Source: an uncultured Oscillospiraceae bacterium
GTDB lineage: Bacteria; Bacillota; Clostridia; Oscillospirales; Oscillospiraceae
NCBI GenBank assembly: GCA_910577805.1
Contig: CAJTOE010000071.1
Coordinates: 1-12,098 of the forward strand
Length of the DNA stretch: 12,098 bases
Direction: 5' to 3'
The first letter of the stretch is position 1; each line of letters starts with the position of its first letter. This document shows positions 6,501-12,098 of this stretch, in pieces. The notes beneath the pieces are model-generated. The model did not search any database, was not told the origin of the DNA, and saw only the letters and a program-made list of their open reading frames with translations. Both the position numbers and the translations under genes were made by a program.

Positions 6501-9500
6501 GCTGCGGGAATTTCATTCTGTGACCCTTGCGCCCGTTGAGGCGCAGACCGGGGAGCGTCGGCCCAGCACCTTGCTCTCCCGGCAGGAACAGGCGATTCAA
6601 GACAGCGGTGAACAGGGCTGGAAAACTACCGTTGCCGAGCGCAACTATCAGACCACGGTAACTGCGGAAGAAGCGCCGCTTCTGGCAAGGCTCATGCAGG
6701 CCAATGAAATCGGTGCCGCGCAGTTTAACCATGAGAGCGGCGAAGTTACATTCAGCTTTTCGGCGGCTGACCGGGACGCGGTTGAAAATCTGATTGCAAG
6801 GCTGCGGGCGGAGCTGGAAAAGGCGGTGGCGGCAAGTTACGCCACTACCAAGCCCCAAAAGCCCGGACGGACCAAGGTGGAGCTGAATTACCGCAATTTT
6901 GTGAAGCTGTTCCCGGAAATCGCCAGCGGCGAATACCGCTATTTGAGCATGGAAGCGGGCGAAGCCATGATGCCCCTCCACCTGGAATGGATTGACACGG
7001 ACGTGATCGCCGTCAGCCATACCTATACGCAGAATGGCGATCTCATGCGCGACCCGGAAATGACCTTCCGGGTGGACCGGGAGAAGGGAACCATGGAACC
7101 GCTGACCTTCCGGCAGGACGGCTCTATTCAGATTTATCAGGAGGTCTACCCGGAACCCGGTAAGTGGATTCCCAAGCTGCACCGGGATTTGAACACCTTT
7201 GCCCAACAATGGCTGAAGAATATCAGTGAGCAGGGCTACCACAAGCGGGAGGCCGTCATGGTCCGGGACGGCGAGGACGTGCGCCTGACCTTTGACCAGG
7301 ACGGCAGGGCGGTGGAAAATGACAGTTTAGGCGATAATCCTACTGTCAGGCAGATATATGAGCATTACACGCCCATAGTCAAAAATATGGTTCTGGCGGA
7401 TACGGCGTATCAAAACGCCTGCGCCAATTCCGACCAGGACCTTGCCCGTTTGGAGGGTAACGAGGCAATCAAGCGGGCGGTGCTGGCGATCAATGAGACA
7501 CCGCTGTTGAAGCAGTATTATGATAATGCCGCTTTCCGTAACCGGCTCCATCAGGAGATTATCAGCGAAACCTATTCCACAATCTCCCAGCCGGAGCAGG
7601 CCGCAAAAACGCCCGTCTCTATGGATTCCCCGGAACGGTTTGAAATTGTCCGCCTTTGGGGAAACGGCCCCTTTGGTATTTATGACAATGCACTGGAACG
7701 CTTCTATGCGGAAGGAACCCAAACGCTCCAATTCGTAGAGCGGGGCAGCGCGGAGAATTATCTGGCGAATATCCACCGCGTCACCGGGCGGACGGTTCCC
7801 CCAGAGACTTCCGCAGAGTGGGTGGTCACTCCGGTTACGCTCTATGAAACGGCACTGAAAATACTGGACCGGGCAATCGGGAACAGCAGTCTTTCTCAAT
7901 ATCTGCGGGACCGTGATCTGGATTACAACGAAGCGGCGGACACTCTGAACGCTGAAATGCCCGATCTTATAGAGGCAGCGAGGGCTTATCCCGACATTCT
8001 CGCCGCGTTCCATTCTCTCCCGATGTTCCGGGAGTGGCTGGTAGAGGACCTCATGGAGCGCCGTTATCAGGACGTGATTACGGACCCGCGCCTTGCGCCG
8101 GAACGGTATGCCGACAGCCCGGACGCACCGGATTGGGCGCGGGCTGTCCCCGCTGCGGACCGTTCGGAGCCGGAACAAGCGGAGGCCGGTGTAGAGATAC
8201 CCCCCGCGCCGGAGACAGTGCCGGAACCAACCGGGGTAGGTGCGCCGGAGCAGCCGGAAACCCCTGCCGCTGTCCAGTCTGAACCCAATCTCACGCCCAA
8301 TGTTGACGAATATCTGGACTTGAAGGCCCGATACCCGGACAAGCTCGTTGGCGTCCAAGTGGGGGACTATATGCTGTTCTACGGGAAGGACGCCGAAGCA
8401 GCGGCCCCCGCCATGGGGAAGGACCTGCTGACGCGGGATATTCCCGGCCTGGGCAGCACCTTTGTCACCGGAACCTCCCTGGGCTGGCAGTCCGCATTGA
8501 CGGACCTGCTGGAACATGGTCATAGTGTGGTTCTGGCCCGGCCTGACCCTGAACGCGGCCCGGACGCGCCCTATGAGATCATCAAGGAGCGGAGCGCGGC
8601 GGAGTTCATCCCCCTGGGCATGGAGCTGACCATGGACGGGCGGCGCATGAAGATCGACAGCGTGGACTTCCAGGCGGGGACCGTCAGTCTGCTGGACTTG
8701 GATATGAAGGGCTGGTTTCCCATTTTCCGCTCAGAGCCGATTCCCTTTGTGCGGGAATTTATAGAGGAAGCCCAGCGCAGAGAGGAATACACCATTGCGG
8801 AGGTGGCGGCACACCGTCAACGGCTGGAGGCCGCTGATGAAATCCCCGTGGGCACGGAGCTGACGGTGGACGGACAGCGTGTCAAAATCCACAGCGTAGA
8901 TGTGGAACATGATATTGTCCGCTTGAAAATTCTGGATACGGCCTATTCCTATCTCCAGCGGTCCATCCAAGCCGTGCGGGACCTTGTTGCCAAAGCACGC
9001 GCCGCCGTTTTGGGCGCGGATGATTCCGTACCTCCCCCGCCTCCCCCCGAACCGGAGCCGGAACAGGTGGAGATTGACGGTGGGCAGGTGGTTCCGCCCC
9101 CGCCGCCAGCGCCCCGCCAGCCCCGCCAGGAACGCCACAATTTCCAGATCACCGATGATAACCTGGGTGTTGGCGGCGAAAAAACGAAATATCAGTACAA
9201 TGTGACGGCTATCCGTACCTTGAAGCAGATCGAGGCGGAGGGCCGTCTTGCTACACCGGACGAACAGGAAACCCTCTCCCGCTATGTCGGCTGGGGCGGC
9301 ATTGCCGGGGCGTTTGACCAGAATGACCCCAAGTGGGCGAAAGAATACGCCGAGCTGAAGGAACTGCTGACCCCGGAGGAATACAAATCCGCCTGTGCCA
9401 CGGTCCTCAACGCCCACTATACCAGCCCCACGGTCATCAAGGCCATGTATCAGGCGGTGGAGAATATGAATTTCCAGCCGGGGACCGTGCTGGAACCGTC

Positions 9501-12093
9501 CATGGGCATCGGCAACTTTTTCGGCCTCCTGCCGGATTCTCTGGCGTCGGCGAAGCTGTACGGCGTAGAGCTGGACGATCTGACCGGGCGCATTGCCCGA
9601 CAGCTTTATCAGAACGCCGATATTACCCTTGCCGGTTTTGAACAGACAGACCGGAAGGACTTCTATGATCTGGCGGTGGGCAACGTGCCTTTCGGCCAGT
9701 ACCCCGTCAATGACCCCGCCTATAACAAGCTGGGCTTCAACATTCACAACTATTTCTTTGCCAAGGCGCTGGACCAGGTACGTCCGGGCGGCATCGTGGC
9801 CTTTGTCACCAGCCGCTACACCATGGACGCAAAGGATTCCACCGTGCGGAAGTATCTGGCGGAGCGGGCTGACCTGCTGGGCGCGATCCGTCTGCCCAAC
9901 AACGCTTTCAAGGCCAACGCCGGGACCGAAGTGGTGTCCGATATTATTTTCCTGCAAAAGCGGGACCGCCCCGCCATTGAGCAGCCGGGATGGGTGCAGG
10001 TGGGTGAAAATGAAGATGGATTCAAGATCAACAGCTATTTTCTGGAACACCCGGATATGGTGCTGGGCACGGCCACCTCGGAGAATACGCAGTACGGCAG
10101 GCAGGATTACACCGTTGCGCCCATTGCCGGGGCGGACCTCTCCCGGCAGCTTGCCGGGGCCATTCAGAACCTTGCCCCGCCTGACCGGGAACTGCTGGAG
10201 ATCGAGCCGGAGCAGGAGGACGGCAAAGAGGTTGAATCTATCCCTGCCGACCCTTCTGTACGCAATTTCAGCTACGCACTGTTCAATGGCAAGCTGTATT
10301 TCCGCGAAAATTCCCGCATGAAGCCCGTGGACTTGGGCAAGACCCCCACGGAACGGGCCATGGGCATGATCGCCATTCGGGACTGTGCCCGGAAGCTCAT
10401 TGATTTGCAGTTAGGAAACGCCGGGGACGATGAAATCAAGGCGGAGCAGGCCAAGCTCAACCGCCTTTATGACGCTTTCACGAAAAAACACGGCCTGTTG
10501 AGCAGCCTGGGCAACAGGAGGGCCTTTGAACAGGATTCCTCCTACCCGCTTCTGTGTTCCCTGGAAGTGCTGGACGATGAAGGAAATTTGGAGCGCAAGG
10601 CGGATATGTTCACCAAGCGCACCATCCAGAACCGGCAGGCCGTCACCAGCGTGGACACGGCGGTGGAGGCCCTGGCGGTGTCCATTGGCGAGAAGGCCCG
10701 CGTGGACCTGGAGTATATGGCAGGTCTGATGGGTGGACCTGAGAAAATTCCGCAGATCGTGGAGGATTTGAAGGGAATTATCTTCAAGGACCCCGCCACC
10801 GGCCCCTTTGATTTTGCCGGGGGCGGCGAAAACTGGTCGAAGGGCTGGCAGGCGGCGGACGAATACCTCTCCGGCAACGTCCGGGTGAAGCTGGCCCAGG
10901 CCCGCGCCGCCGCAGAAGATAACCCGCAGTTTGCTATCAATGTGGAGAAGCTGGAACAGGTACAGCCCAAAGACCTGACCGCCACGGAGATCAGCGTCCG
11001 GGTGGGCGCGTCCTGGATTGACCCGGAGATTTACCAGCAGTTCATGTTTGAGCTGCTGGGAACATCGGAACGTCTGCGTGAGAAGAAGATTCAGCTCCGT
11101 TATTCCGATTCCTCCGGCGAGTGGCGGGTCCAAGGAAAGAACGAGGACAGCCGGGATAACGTCCGTGTCCACACTACCTACGGCACCAAGCGCGTCAACG
11201 CCTATGAGCTTTTTGAGGCCGCGCTGAACCAGCGGGACGTGCGGGTATTCGATAAAAAATGGATAGGCGGCGAGGAAACCCGCGTTCTCAACGAGGAAGA
11301 AACCACGTTTGCCCAGCAGAAGCAGGAGGCGATCTGCGAGGCGTTCAAGGAGTGGATTTTCAAGGACCCGGAGCGCCGGGAGGCGCTGTGCCGGAAGTAC
11401 AATTCGATCTTCAACGCGACCCGGCCCCGTGAGTACGACGGCTCCCATATCCGCTTTACGGGCATGAACCCGGAAATTTCACTGCGGCCCCACCAGCAAA
11501 ACGCCGTGGCCCATATCCTCTATGGCAAGAATACGCTGCTGGCTCACTGTGTCGGCGCGGGCAAGACCTTTGAAATGGTTGCCGCCGCCATGGAGAGCAA
11601 ACGCCTGGGCCTGTGCCAGAAATCCCTATTCGTCGTCCCTAACCACCTGACGGAACAGTGGGGCGGCGATTTTTTGCGCCTGTATCCCGGCGCGAAGGTG
11701 CTGGTGGCCACCAAGAAGGACTTTGAACCCCACCGCCGCAAGAAGTTCTGCGCCCGGATCGCCACCGGAGACTATGACGCTGTTATCATCGGCCACAGCC
11801 AGTTTGAGAAGATTCCTCTCTCTCCCGAACGGCAGAGCGCCGTCATCCGGGACCAGATTGACGAAATTATAACCGCGATTGAGAGCGCGAAAGAGGAAGA
11901 TGGCGACCACTTTACCGTCAAGCAGATGGAAAAAACCAAGAAAAATCTGGAGGCTAAACTGGAAAAGCTGGCGGCGAAGGAGAAAAAGGACAGTGTGGTC
12001 ACGTTTGAGGAATTAGGCGTTGACCGGCTGTTTGTAGACGAGGCGCACAGCTTTAAGAACCGTGCGAAACGTTGCGCTACAAGTCGTTGCTGA
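3280..12093 (+). CDS. giant polyvalent ArdC / MutS-like / N6-methylase / SNF2 helicase protein, 3' incomplete
   Basis: This is one open frame of 2937 codons, an LtrC/DarB-like multi-domain protein of conjugative elements. It probably enters or acts in the recipient to protect and remodel transferred DNA; that role is family-based inference. Seen in order: an ArdC-like N-terminus (about 1-103); a Gly/Arg/Pro linker (about 293-415) that overlaps tnpV; a duplicated YGxGG module (500-576 and 728-802); MutS-I-like copies (1005-1088 and 1674-1754); a conserved unnamed block (about 1203-1345, DUF6908-like from memory); paired IPxGxELTxDG repeats (from 1777 and 1855); poly-Pro linkers; a methylase with VLEPSMGIGN (2070-2079) and NVPFG (2135-2139); and a helicase with VGAGKT (2758-2763) and DEAH (2920-2923). 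No signal peptide or membrane segment is visible. The family sequence stops after KN2927; the last ten codons, to TGA 12091-12093, look like intron sequence, so the true gene continues beyond the window. Methylase and helicase calls are firm; the others are moderate. Confidence 0.93.
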   Translation: MASTVKLTSELAARTAHAVTQDVESWKQYLTTASRLYKYRFDEQLLIYAQRPDATACAEMELWNNTMRRWVKARSTGIALITKDARGKPKLRYVYDVADTRPVRGAKTPYLWEMTAEKSGAVAEALERQYGPTEESDIGWTLMEQAKRAVSEVYRDHLEDLRYDVRDSFLEELDDLNLEVRYKNLLTASVQYTLLTRCGLDPSEYLEDEDLAGIVEFSTPAVLHHLGSAASKVSLDLLEEIGRAVKTYDREQAKNKEKNIEKPLAKSPVMDYTKAKEEFSTVKRESEERSVTHDDGTDLQAGGRLPDSRPGSGRSGGTGGNAPGQVRDAAGDISGGTPPRDAHLHAADGAAVPAPAGDRPAGEGAGGPDGGRLEEAERRGRGDEGPRSDGMGPGGEQLHGPGGGDRAGGDRLQVNQEQQETVGEQPAVSASVEEPPTPGLLDLSLFSLFPTVEEQIESIAEAQEEDRRTTQQHTSTPSGQVQSAVIGRALTCGGNEKHSIERIVAFFQKGPTGSDAASFMKKEFGEGGKGVTIGGQEYSLWFNSEGFRIAPGRSAFGPGSTLISWVSAAAMTSNLLRDGTFATQDKIDAAPDNEVQELAEKLWYLRQDFSDSAKKLNLMPIISQHFLGKGFPDDTKEISELLKLPVHRQQIWREVDAFLDKYRFNSNLLRFHKIHDPVYLLTSIDRLSAVKEQYKAVEGFAPAKASFITEDEITRLLTGGPSIAESKLQIYSYFVQGHNAKECADFLKSSYGEGGRCYTGYDENYGTKGIRFTRSDEESGYKGYDTVTLNWNQVQKRVRALIDSGQYLNDQEKAYLPAYEKVTLARRIYHFYSMDPNRTNPPSNDMDAAVKKIRAILESDDSKKHSKLYGEMFTIMAAVSPDSPEYRRMIPALRDMETFTRGEYSLYEPLPEAVLQAERQKKQVAKEVKRKAPAPQRTTSEAPPASGDRLAAAARALANKRRTPAQEDQSGQFSLFSPAAPAPLEPESSAPPQAAEHEETSRSPWWDGYKEIKEANPHNIVLFQVGDFFEMFGEDAKTAAALLDLSLTTRPIAGVGRVEMCGIPAHAVEQYVEKLREFHSVTLAPVEAQTGERRPSTLLSRQEQAIQDSGEQGWKTTVAERNYQTTVTAEEAPLLARLMQANEIGAAQFNHESGEVTFSFSAADRDAVENLIARLRAELEKAVAASYATTKPQKPGRTKVELNYRNFVKLFPEIASGEYRYLSMEAGEAMMPLHLEWIDTDVIAVSHTYTQNGDLMRDPEMTFRVDREKGTMEPLTFRQDGSIQIYQEVYPEPGKWIPKLHRDLNTFAQQWLKNISEQGYHKREAVMVRDGEDVRLTFDQDGRAVENDSLGDNPTVRQIYEHYTPIVKNMVLADTAYQNACANSDQDLARLEGNEAIKRAVLAINETPLLKQYYDNAAFRNRLHQEIISETYSTISQPEQAAKTPVSMDSPERFEIVRLWGNGPFGIYDNALERFYAEGTQTLQFVERGSAENYLANIHRVTGRTVPPETSAEWVVTPVTLYETALKILDRAIGNSSLSQYLRDRDLDYNEAADTLNAEMPDLIEAARAYPDILAAFHSLPMFREWLVEDLMERRYQDVITDPRLAPERYADSPDAPDWARAVPAADRSEPEQAEAGVEIPPAPETVPEPTGVGAPEQPETPAAVQSEPNLTPNVDEYLDLKARYPDKLVGVQVGDYMLFYGKDAEAAAPAMGKDLLTRDIPGLGSTFVTGTSLGWQSALTDLLEHGHSVVLARPDPERGPDAPYEIIKERSAAEFIPLGMELTMDGRRMKIDSVDFQAGTVSLLDLDMKGWFPIFRSEPIPFVREFIEEAQRREEYTIAEVAAHRQRLEAADEIPVGTELTVDGQRVKIHSVDVEHDIVRLKILDTAYSYLQRSIQAVRDLVAKARAAVLGADDSVPPPPPPEPEPEQVEIDGGQVVPPPPPAPRQPRQERHNFQITDDNLGVGGEKTKYQYNVTAIRTLKQIEAEGRLATPDEQETLSRYVGWGGIAGAFDQNDPKWAKEYAELKELLTPEEYKSACATVLNAHYTSPTVIKAMYQAVENMNFQPGTVLEPSMGIGNFFGLLPDSLASAKLYGVELDDLTGRIARQLYQNADITLAGFEQTDRKDFYDLAVGNVPFGQYPVNDPAYNKLGFNIHNYFFAKALDQVRPGGIVAFVTSRYTMDAKDSTVRKYLAERADLLGAIRLPNNAFKANAGTEVVSDIIFLQKRDRPAIEQPGWVQVGENEDGFKINSYFLEHPDMVLGTATSENTQYGRQDYTVAPIAGADLSRQLAGAIQNLAPPDRELLEIEPEQEDGKEVESIPADPSVRNFSYALFNGKLYFRENSRMKPVDLGKTPTERAMGMIAIRDCARKLIDLQLGNAGDDEIKAEQAKLNRLYDAFTKKHGLLSSLGNRRAFEQDSSYPLLCSLEVLDDEGNLERKADMFTKRTIQNRQAVTSVDTAVEALAVSIGEKARVDLEYMAGLMGGPEKIPQIVEDLKGIIFKDPATGPFDFAGGGENWSKGWQAADEYLSGNVRVKLAQARAAAEDNPQFAINVEKLEQVQPKDLTATEISVRVGASWIDPEIYQQFMFELLGTSERLREKKIQLRYSDSSGEWRVQGKNEDSRDNVRVHTTYGTKRVNAYELFEAALNQRDVRVFDKKWIGGEETRVLNEEETTFAQQKQEAICEAFKEWIFKDPERREALCRKYNSIFNATRPREYDGSHIRFTGMNPEISLRPHQQNAVAHILYGKNTLLAHCVGAGKTFEMVAAAMESKRLGLCQKSLFVVPNHLTEQWGGDFLRLYPGAKVLVATKKDFEPHRRKKFCARIATGDYDAVIIGHSQFEKIPLSPERQSAVIRDQIDEIITAIESAKEEDGDHFTVKQMEKTKKNLEAKLEKLAAKEKKDSVVTFEELGVDRLFVDEAHSFKNRAKRCATSRC
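4070..4098 (+). promoter_or_regulatory. sigma-70-type promoter inside the giant gene, serving tnpV
   Basis: TTGCAA (4070-4075) and TATACT (4093-4098) are separated by exactly 17 bases, matching 4 of 6 and 5 of 6 of the consensus. The predicted start near 4105 lies about 50 bases before the tnpV ATG. The box sits just after an A-rich patch (about 4036-4077) that contrasts with the GC-rich surroundings. It is read by eye, with no experimental support. Confidence 0.55.
4142..4159 (+). promoter_or_regulatory. tnpV: Shine-Dalgarno of tnpV within the giant gene
   Basis: AAAGGAG (4142-4148) stands 8 bases before the ATG at 4157, a textbook arrangement that fixes the tnpV start. It is in the middle of another gene's reading frame, where there is no protein-coding reason for it, so it argues that tnpV is translated. 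An upstream in-frame ATG at 4136 has no such site. Confidence 0.65.
4157..4522 (+). CDS. tnpV: TnpV-family protein overprinted in the +1 frame of the giant gene
   Basis: This 121-residue protein was recognised from the TnpV pattern: LTYKQAGDYLIPDL (residues 4-17), LGKYGMLR, LLLTGRLYPHLREIDRQA (with a slight variation), then a helical stretch, and DQMGWVQAVNS...AEEIVLAEIVY at the C-terminus. TnpV was named on Tn4451-type transposons and is common on clostridial elements. Its biochemical role is not established to my knowledge. The length is usual for the family and both ends look complete. The gene lies wholly inside the giant helicase gene, one base out of phase. Third positions in the tnpV frame are overwhelmingly G or C (only five end in T), while the giant frame here reads as Gly/Arg/Pro/Asp low complexity. 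This suggests that tnpV is the frame under selection. It has its own promoter-like box and ribosome site. An alternative is a degenerating insertion that happens to remain open. Confidence 0.75.
   Translation: MTMELTYKQAGDYLIPDLAVDGAEELEEMPLGKYGMLRETFLEEHHPGTHTSMLLTGRLYPHLREIDRQAREQVDRMVADLKKQNGVDEAMKARDQMGWVQAVNSFTAQAEEIVLAEIVYK
4777..5007 (+). repeat. YGxGG module of the giant protein, copy A
   Basis: Residues 500-576 read I-x-x-I-x-x-FF-x-x-G ... A-x-FMKKEFGEGGKG ... W-F-N-x-x-G-F-R-I ... L-I-S-W. They align with residues 728-802: a helix, then (F/Y)GEGG, then a glycine-rich beta segment and an S/N-W-x-x-V helix. The module is frequent in large mobile-element proteins; its function is unknown to me. 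Confidence 0.6.
5461..5685 (+). repeat. YGxGG module of the giant protein, copy B
   Basis: Residues 728-802 contain IYSYFVQGHNAKECADFLK, then SSYGEGGRCY, KGIRFTR, and LNWNQVQKRVRALI. They align with copy A, 228 residues upstream. The regions that follow each copy (LAEKLWYL and LARRIYHFY) also look alike, so the whole unit of about 225 residues may be an old tandem duplication at protein level. No nucleotide identity is obvious. Confidence 0.6.
6292..6543 (+). other. MutS domain I-like segment, copy 1 (mismatch-reading motif kept)
   Basis: Residues 1005-1088 follow the MutS N-terminal domain pattern: Y-x-x-I-K-x-x-x-P-x-x-(I/V)-x-x-F-Q-V-GDFFEMFGEDAKTAA, then LDLSLTTR, then a CGIPAHAVEQYVEKL helix. 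MutS uses Phe-x-Glu in 'GDFYE' to read mismatches, and here F1028-F1029-E1030 is intact. The rest of MutS (lever, clamp, ATPase) is absent, so this is a borrowed DNA-binding module. Confidence 0.7.
8299..8541 (+). other. MutS domain I-like segment, copy 2 (mismatch-reading motif lost)
   Basis: Residues 1674-1754 align with copy 1 (Y1678 with Y1009): Y-L-D-L-K-x-x-Y-P-D-K-L-V, QVGDYMLFYGKDAEAAA, LLTRDIPGLG, then a C-terminal helix before HSVVLA. The Phe-x-Glu is replaced by Y1697-M-L, so mismatch reading is unlikely; a structural or partner-binding role is more plausible. Confidence 0.65.
8608..9000 (+). repeat. paired IPxGxELTxDG beta repeats of the giant protein
   Basis: IPLGMELTMDGRRMKIDSVD begins at residue 1777, and IPVGTELTVDGQRVKIHSVD at 1855. 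Each is followed by a V-x-L-x-x-(L/I)-L-D strand, an RS, and a VRxxV/F helix. They form a 78-residue tandem pair; the function is unknown. Confidence 0.65.
9136..9972 (+). other. N6-adenine DNA methylase domain of the giant protein
   Basis: Residues about 1953-2231 begin with HNFQI and YVGWGG (2002-2007), typical of LtrC-like proteins. They then carry the AdoMet-binding motif VLEPSMGIGNFF (2070-2081) and the catalytic-loop motif NVPFG (2135-2139), where most N6-methylases have NPPY or NPPF. The order motif I then motif IV fits the gamma class. The pattern 'ALDQVRPGGIVAFVTS' follows as usual. Confidence 0.85.
11476..12061 (+). other. SNF2/DEAD-type helicase N-terminal lobe of the giant protein
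   Basis: Residues 2733-2927 carry LRPHQQNAV (Q-motif-like), the Walker A CVGAGKTFEM (2757-2766), FVVPNHL (motif Ia), a long charged coiled-coil insertion (about 2865-2915), and VDEAHSFKN (motif II, DEAH at 2920-2923). The C-terminal lobe is absent because the frame is broken at 12062 and the window ends. Confidence 0.85.
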
Positions 12094-12098
12094 CAACA
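12062..12098 (+). mobile_element. probable 5' end of a group II intron inserted in the helicase gene
   Basis: From 12062 the sequence starts GTGCG, the 5' consensus of group II introns (GUGYG). At exactly this base the protein stops resembling its family, which as I recall continues Leu-x-x-x-Thr-Lys-Met after 'DEAHxxKN'. The upstream exon would end ...AAG AAC C, leaving a C that can complete a Leu codon after splicing. In-frame translation past this point gives RAKRCATSRC and a stop. Only 37 bases are visible, so no ribozyme domains or maturase can be checked. An assembly break or another insertion is possible. Confidence 0.45.

Noticed and set aside
5338..7242. 634-codon open frame on the minus strand
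   Set aside because: It is a mirror of the GC-biased codons of the giant gene. Its product has no recognisable motif, and the plus-strand frame carries clear domains. The other long minus-strand frames (for example 8731-10050, 10411-11448) fail for the same reason.
9025..9125. Pro-codon-rich stretch as a nucleotide repeat or recombination site
   Set aside because: The CCN runs simply encode two poly-Pro linkers flanking a short acidic peptide; there is no regular unit length or inverted symmetry.
9593..10321. 242-codon plus-strand open frame inside the methylase region
   Set aside because: It reads as Arg/Pro/Ser-rich shadow sequence with no ribosome site or motif, whereas the main frame carries the methylase motifs.

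Overview
This window is a piece of a conjugative or integrative element of the Tn1549-like kind found in GC-rich Firmicutes. The likely host is a gut Oscillospiraceae or Lachnospiraceae clostridium. I infer this from the strong GC bias at third codon positions, the AGGAGG-type ribosome sites, and the gene order: type IA topoisomerase, small accessory genes, then a giant ArdC / N6-methylase / SNF2 protein. No 16S or housekeeping marker is present, so the host is not fixed. Everything convincing reads on the + strand.

Layout. Positions 1-2106 hold most of a topoisomerase III (topB) whose 5' end lies just outside the window. It is followed tightly by an XRE-type helix-turn-helix protein (2109-2510) and two small proteins of unknown function (2515-2925 and 2930-3208). 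These four genes abut or nearly abut and look like one transcript. A 71-base gap (3209-3279) carries a GC-rich hairpin and then a perfect Shine-Dalgarno. From 3280 to the window end runs one very large polyvalent protein. Its parts, in order, are an ArdC-like N-terminus, a low-complexity linker, a duplicated YGxGG module, two MutS-domain-I-like copies far apart, a pair of small beta repeats, Pro-rich linkers, an N6-adenine methylase fold, and the N-terminal lobe of an SNF2-type helicase ending at its DEAH box.

Two things stand out. First, the low-complexity linker (about residues 293-415) is the out-of-frame reading of a complete TnpV-family gene (4157-4522). That gene has its own Shine-Dalgarno and a good sigma-70-type promoter inside the giant gene, so this appears to be an overprinted gene pair. 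Second, the giant reading frame leaves its family sequence four codons after the DEAH box. The change falls exactly where GTGCG begins, which is the 5' consensus of a group II intron. I therefore suspect that an intron interrupts the helicase gene and continues beyond the window.

Working together, as far as family knowledge allows: TopB handles DNA topology during transfer. The giant protein probably travels with or acts on incoming element DNA (anti-restriction, methylation, remodelling). The small HTH protein may regulate the module. The roles of TnpV and the two small proteins are unknown.
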